Shown here: positions 5,769 through 7,327 of the stretch, piece by piece
Position numbering within the stretch: position 1 is the first letter of the stretch
How the letters are laid out: each line of letters starts with the position of its first letter
The notes under the pieces: model-generated
What the model was told of the DNA's origin: nothing
Databases searched by the model: none
The model's input: the letters and a program-made list of their open reading frames with translations, nothing else
Program-made: the position numbers and the translations under genes
Assembly (NCBI GenBank): GCA_016869015.1
Contig: VGFB01000189.1
Span: 1 to 7,327 of the forward strand
Direction: 5' to 3'
Length of the DNA: 7,327 nt
Source of the DNA: Armatimonadota bacterium
GTDB taxonomy: Bacteria; Armatimonadota; Zipacnadia; Zipacnadales; VGFC01

Positions 5769-5937
5769 CCGTGCTTGTGCCCCTGCCCGTGCTGGTGCAG
5801 GCGGGTGTGGAGGTCGCGCTTGGTCTTCTCGAAGATGGCTTTCATCTCGCGGTGGCGTTTCTCTTCGTAGCGGACGGAGAGGGTGTTCAGGTAGGTCAGG
5901 CCGCCGTCGAGGAGGGTGAGCACGTAGCCGGCCTCGG
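5765..5937 (-). pseudogene. truncated 3' copy of the CehA/McbA-like metallohydrolase gene
   Basis: On the minus strand this reads YVLTLLDGGLTYLNTLSVRY, then EEKRHREMKAIFEKTKRDL and HTRLHQHGQGHKHG with a TGA stop. It is nearly identical to the C-terminal 57 residues of the intact copy at 6639-7327. Homology breaks off abruptly at about 5937; beyond that the sequence is unrelated and no start codon or Shine-Dalgarno is evident, so it is a non-functional 3' fragment. It retains the His-rich tail. Most differences from the intact copy fall in one patch near the tail (5800-5818). Confidence 0.75.
5767..5937. repeat. direct repeat, copy 1 (copy 2 at 6641-6811)
   Basis: The 171 bp align without gaps to 6641-6811 at a constant offset of 874 bp. 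I count 11 mismatches, 8 of them clustered in 5800-5818, and an uninterrupted 104-bp identical block (5819-5922 against 6693-6796). The repeats enclose the entire relE/phd operon and its promoter. Both copies are the 3' end of the same metallohydrolase gene. Confidence 0.85.
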
Positions 5938-5997
5938 CAGACGAAGACGGCGCGGCTCAGGTGACCTGCAGGTGCGGCGGGCCCCCAACGACAGCGG

Positions 5998-6276
5998 TTA
6001 CTGTTTGCGCTCCAGCTCGTCGTAGATGCGGCTGCGGTGGCCGGCCCAAACTACGGTCACGAGGCGGGCCTCGTCGTCGACGCGGTAGGCCACCCGGTGG
6101 TCGCCGATCCGCAGCTTGCGGAGCGGCCGCAGCGTTCCGCTCAACGCCTCGCTCCCCCACGGGCGAGGGTCGTTGGCCAGACCGTCGATGTGCTGCTCGG
6201 CTTGCTCCCGGACCGGCTTGGGCAGCCGGAGCAGTTGCCGCTGGGCCGTACGCGCGATGAGGGTGCGGTAGCTCAC
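5998..6276 (-). CDS. RelE/ParE-family toxin
   Basis: The 92-residue protein has the RelE/ParE superfamily pattern: an opening MSYRTLIARTAQRQLLRLPK (strand, then basic helix), DPRPWGSEALSG (36-47), the core strand LRKLRIGDHRVAYRV (52-66) with Arg56 and Arg61, and VWAGHRSRIYDEL (76-88) at the C-terminus. RelE members cut mRNA at the ribosomal A site, whereas ParE members poison gyrase; the LRIGDHRVAY and HRSRIY pattern favours the RelE side. It starts with GTG in a GTGA overlap with the antitoxin stop (6273-6276), so it is translated after, and coupled to, the antitoxin. The residues that would be needed for activity appear intact, so it is probably functional. Confidence 0.82.
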   Translation of the reverse strand: MSYRTLIARTAQRQLLRLPKPVREQAEQHIDGLANDPRPWGSEALSGTLRPLRKLRIGDHRVAYRVDDEARLVTVVWAGHRSRIYDELERKQ

Positions 6277-6530
6277 GGCGCGGCTCGCAGTTCAGCCTTG
6301 GCCTGCTCCCAGGGGATCCACTCCTCTTCCGGATCGGACAGGATGCGCTCGCACTGCTCGGCGAGGAGATGATCCTCGAGCTTCTCGATCAGCTCGAGGT
6401 CCCCCAACGGCACGACCGCCACAAGCGGCTTGCCGTGCCGCTCAACCACCACTCGCTCCTTCCCAAACGCAACGCTGTTCACCACGCGCGCGAGGTCGCG
6501 GCGCAGATCGGCCATCCGGATTGGGGCCAT
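6273..6530 (-). CDS. Phd/YefM-family antitoxin
   Basis: An 85-residue antitoxin. Residues 1-44 match the Phd/YefM DNA-binding domain (MADLRRDLARVVNSVAFGKE, then VVVERHGKPLVAVVPLGDLE), and residues 45-85 form the acidic, toxin-binding helical tail (LEDHLLAEQ ... DPEEEWIPWEQAKAEL). It neutralises the toxin encoded just downstream and, with it, represses the operon. The ATG is supported by AGGAGG (6538-6543 on the minus strand) 7 nt upstream. The promoter and operator lie at 6557-6596. Confidence 0.85.
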   Translation of the reverse strand: MAPIRMADLRRDLARVVNSVAFGKERVVVERHGKPLVAVVPLGDLELIEKLEDHLLAEQCERILSDPEEEWIPWEQAKAELRAAP

Positions 6531-6556
6531 GGTGGCTCCTCCTCGTTGTACTCAAG

Positions 6557-6596
6557 TGACAAAGACTATCATATGTATCATTTGTACCTTTGTCAA
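6557..6596 (-). promoter_or_regulatory. phd/relE promoter embedded in an inverted-repeat operator
   Basis: On the minus strand TTGACA (6591-6596), a 17-bp spacer and TATGAT (6568-6573) form a nearly consensus sigma70 promoter. A perfect 8-bp inverted repeat, TGACAAAG (6557-6564) and CTTTGTCA (6588-6595), brackets it: one arm covers the -35 box and the other lies just past the -10, near the start of transcription. Binding of the antitoxin or its complex would occlude RNA polymerase, as expected for TA autoregulation. It is strikingly AT-rich compared with its surroundings. Confidence 0.75.
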
Positions 6597-6638
6597 TGGA
6601 TGGCCCAATCACGAGCGCGTCAGGATGCTCCCCCTCGC

Positions 6639-7327
6639 CTACCCGTGCTTGTGCCCCTGCCCGTGCTGGTGCATTCGCGCGTGCAGGTCCTTCTTGGTCT
6701 TCTCGAAGATGGCTTTCATCTCGCGGTGGCGTTTCTCTTCGTAGCGGACGGAGAGGGTGTTCAGGTAGGTCAGGCCGCCGTCGAGGAGGGTGAGCATGTA
6801 GCTGGCGTCGGACGGGCTGAAGAGCTCCTGGTTCCCGCAGATGATGTAGACTGGGGACGTGTGCGCGCCGAGGTGGATCGGCCAGCAGTGGCTCACGATG
6901 AGGCTGCTGCCGCAGCGTGCGGCGAGCCAGCAGCTGCCCTCGATGCTGACCTTCTCTCTGAGGCTCAGCCGCCGCGCGCCCTTGGCGTTCACGGTGGCGG
7001 CGACCGTCTTCCCGTTGAGCACGATCTCGAGCCGGTGGATGGGCCAGATCGACGAGCACGAGGCCTCGACCTCGACCGTGCCGCCGCGCTTCATGCGGAT
7101 CTCGCCGCCGATGGGCTGCCCGTCGACCCGCAGGTCGATCAGCGGGCCCGAGGTGGTGAAGGTGCGGCCCGCGCGGACGGCCCGGCCCCAGGACTCGAAG
7201 GTGAACTCCTCGTTCGGGTCGAGCTGCGCGTAGGTGCGCACTCCGCCGACGGGCATCCCCGCGCTCATCTTGTCGGTGCCGCCGACCGCGGCGACGCGGC
7301 AGCCGCAGTTCAGGTAGCGATACCACT
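6639..7327 (-). CDS. CehA/McbA-family metallohydrolase, C-terminal part (runs off right edge)
   Basis: The frame is open from the right edge to TAG at 6639-6641, giving 228 residues of the C-terminal portion. The internal ATG at 7268 is not the start: upstream codons continue the family sequence (NCGCRVAAVGGTDKMSAGMP). The segment VGGVRTYAQLD ... WGRAVRAGRTFTTSGPLIDL resembles the region after the catalytic PHP-like domain in CehA/McbA metallohydrolases, followed by a beta-rich domain (VEVEASC, LEIVLNGKTV, CWLAARCG, AHTSPVYI). The end is a helix (RHREMKAIFEKTKKDL) and a His-rich tail (HQHGQGHKHG). Named members hydrolyse carbaryl or 1-naphthyl methylcarbamate, but most relatives have unknown substrates. 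The metal-binding N-terminal part and any signal peptide are outside the window. A 171-bp copy of its 3' end lies downstream, beyond the TA operon. Confidence 0.7.
   Translation of the reverse strand, partial: WYRYLNCGCRVAAVGGTDKMSAGMPVGGVRTYAQLDPNEEFTFESWGRAVRAGRTFTTSGPLIDLRVDGQPIGGEIRMKRGGTVEVEASCSSIWPIHRLEIVLNGKTVAATVNAKGARRLSLREKVSIEGSCWLAARCGSSLIVSHCWPIHLGAHTSPVYIICGNQELFSPSDASYMLTLLDGGLTYLNTLSVRYEEKRHREMKAIFEKTKKDLHARMHQHGQGHKHG
6641..6811. repeat. direct repeat, copy 2 (inside intact metallohydrolase gene)
   Basis: Partner of 5767-5937, with no gaps and 104 bp identical in the middle. This copy is in frame with the complete gene and is the probable source of the fragment, although a fragmentary tandem paralogue is also possible. 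Confidence 0.85.

Noticed and set aside
5570..6025. 151-residue plus-strand open frame across the hicA remnant and the metallohydrolase fragment
   Set aside because: It reads hicA in the wrong frame and the metallohydrolase fragment antisense; a chance open frame.
6439..6744. Plus-strand 104-residue open frame at 6430-6744
   Set aside because: It runs antisense to phd, through the promoter, and into the antisense of the metallohydrolase gene; no support.
1..7327. CRISPR arrays, tRNA, rRNA or riboswitch
   Set aside because: No regularly spaced repeats, tRNA cloverleaf or conserved rRNA or riboswitch motif was seen on either strand.

Overview
This is a GC-rich (about two thirds G+C by eye) bacterial window of chromosomal or metagenomic type. 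Three gene types present together are familiar from uncultivated or environmental Planctomycetota- or Armatimonadota-like genomes: a secreted parallel beta-helix protein, a CehA/McbA-type metallohydrolase and several toxin-antitoxin (TA) modules. The phylum is an inference from gene style only; nothing here fixes it. No tRNA, rRNA, CRISPR array or transposase gene was seen.

Layout. Positions 44-2455 (+) hold a probable operon: a small TPR protein, a pyruvoyl-dependent S-adenosylmethionine decarboxylase of the SpeH/SpeD type, and a HemW/HutW-like radical SAM protein whose ATG overlaps the decarboxylase stop. Nine bases later, and convergent, lies a secreted parallel beta-helix protein (2465-3757, -). 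From 3890 on the + strand, behind a clear TTGACA-N17-TAGCAT promoter, is an overlapping gene pair: a small nucleotidyltransferase-fold protein (DUF6932-like) and a protein with a coiled-coil-like N-terminus and a sigma-region-4-like helix-turn-helix. Next comes a hicB-hicA module (5001-5748).

The clearest discovery is in hicBA. A 159-bp element with perfect 21-bp terminal inverted repeats, flanked by TA dinucleotides, sits inside codon 4 of hicA. Removing the element and one TA restores a continuous 79-codon hicA beginning MPRLSPVRRR, with its ATG inside the end of hicB. The insertion cuts hicA from its start codon yet leaves the HicB protein unchanged, because it only converts the original TAA stop to TAG. 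The residual HicA also has Pro where the family's catalytic His is expected.

The last part (5765-7327, all -) holds the C-terminal part of a CehA/McbA-like metallohydrolase running off the right edge, then a complete phd/relE-type TA operon with a near-consensus promoter embedded in an inverted-repeat operator, then a second degenerate copy of the metallohydrolase 3' end. The TA operon thus sits between 171-bp direct repeats 874 bp apart.

Three TA or TA-like modules (NTase/HTH, hicBA, relE/phd) lie within 2.7 kb between two metabolic or secreted-protein neighbourhoods. This marks the right half as an accessory, rearranging region. The left operon is more likely metabolic: decarboxylated SAM chemistry next to a radical SAM enzyme, with no spermidine synthase in view.
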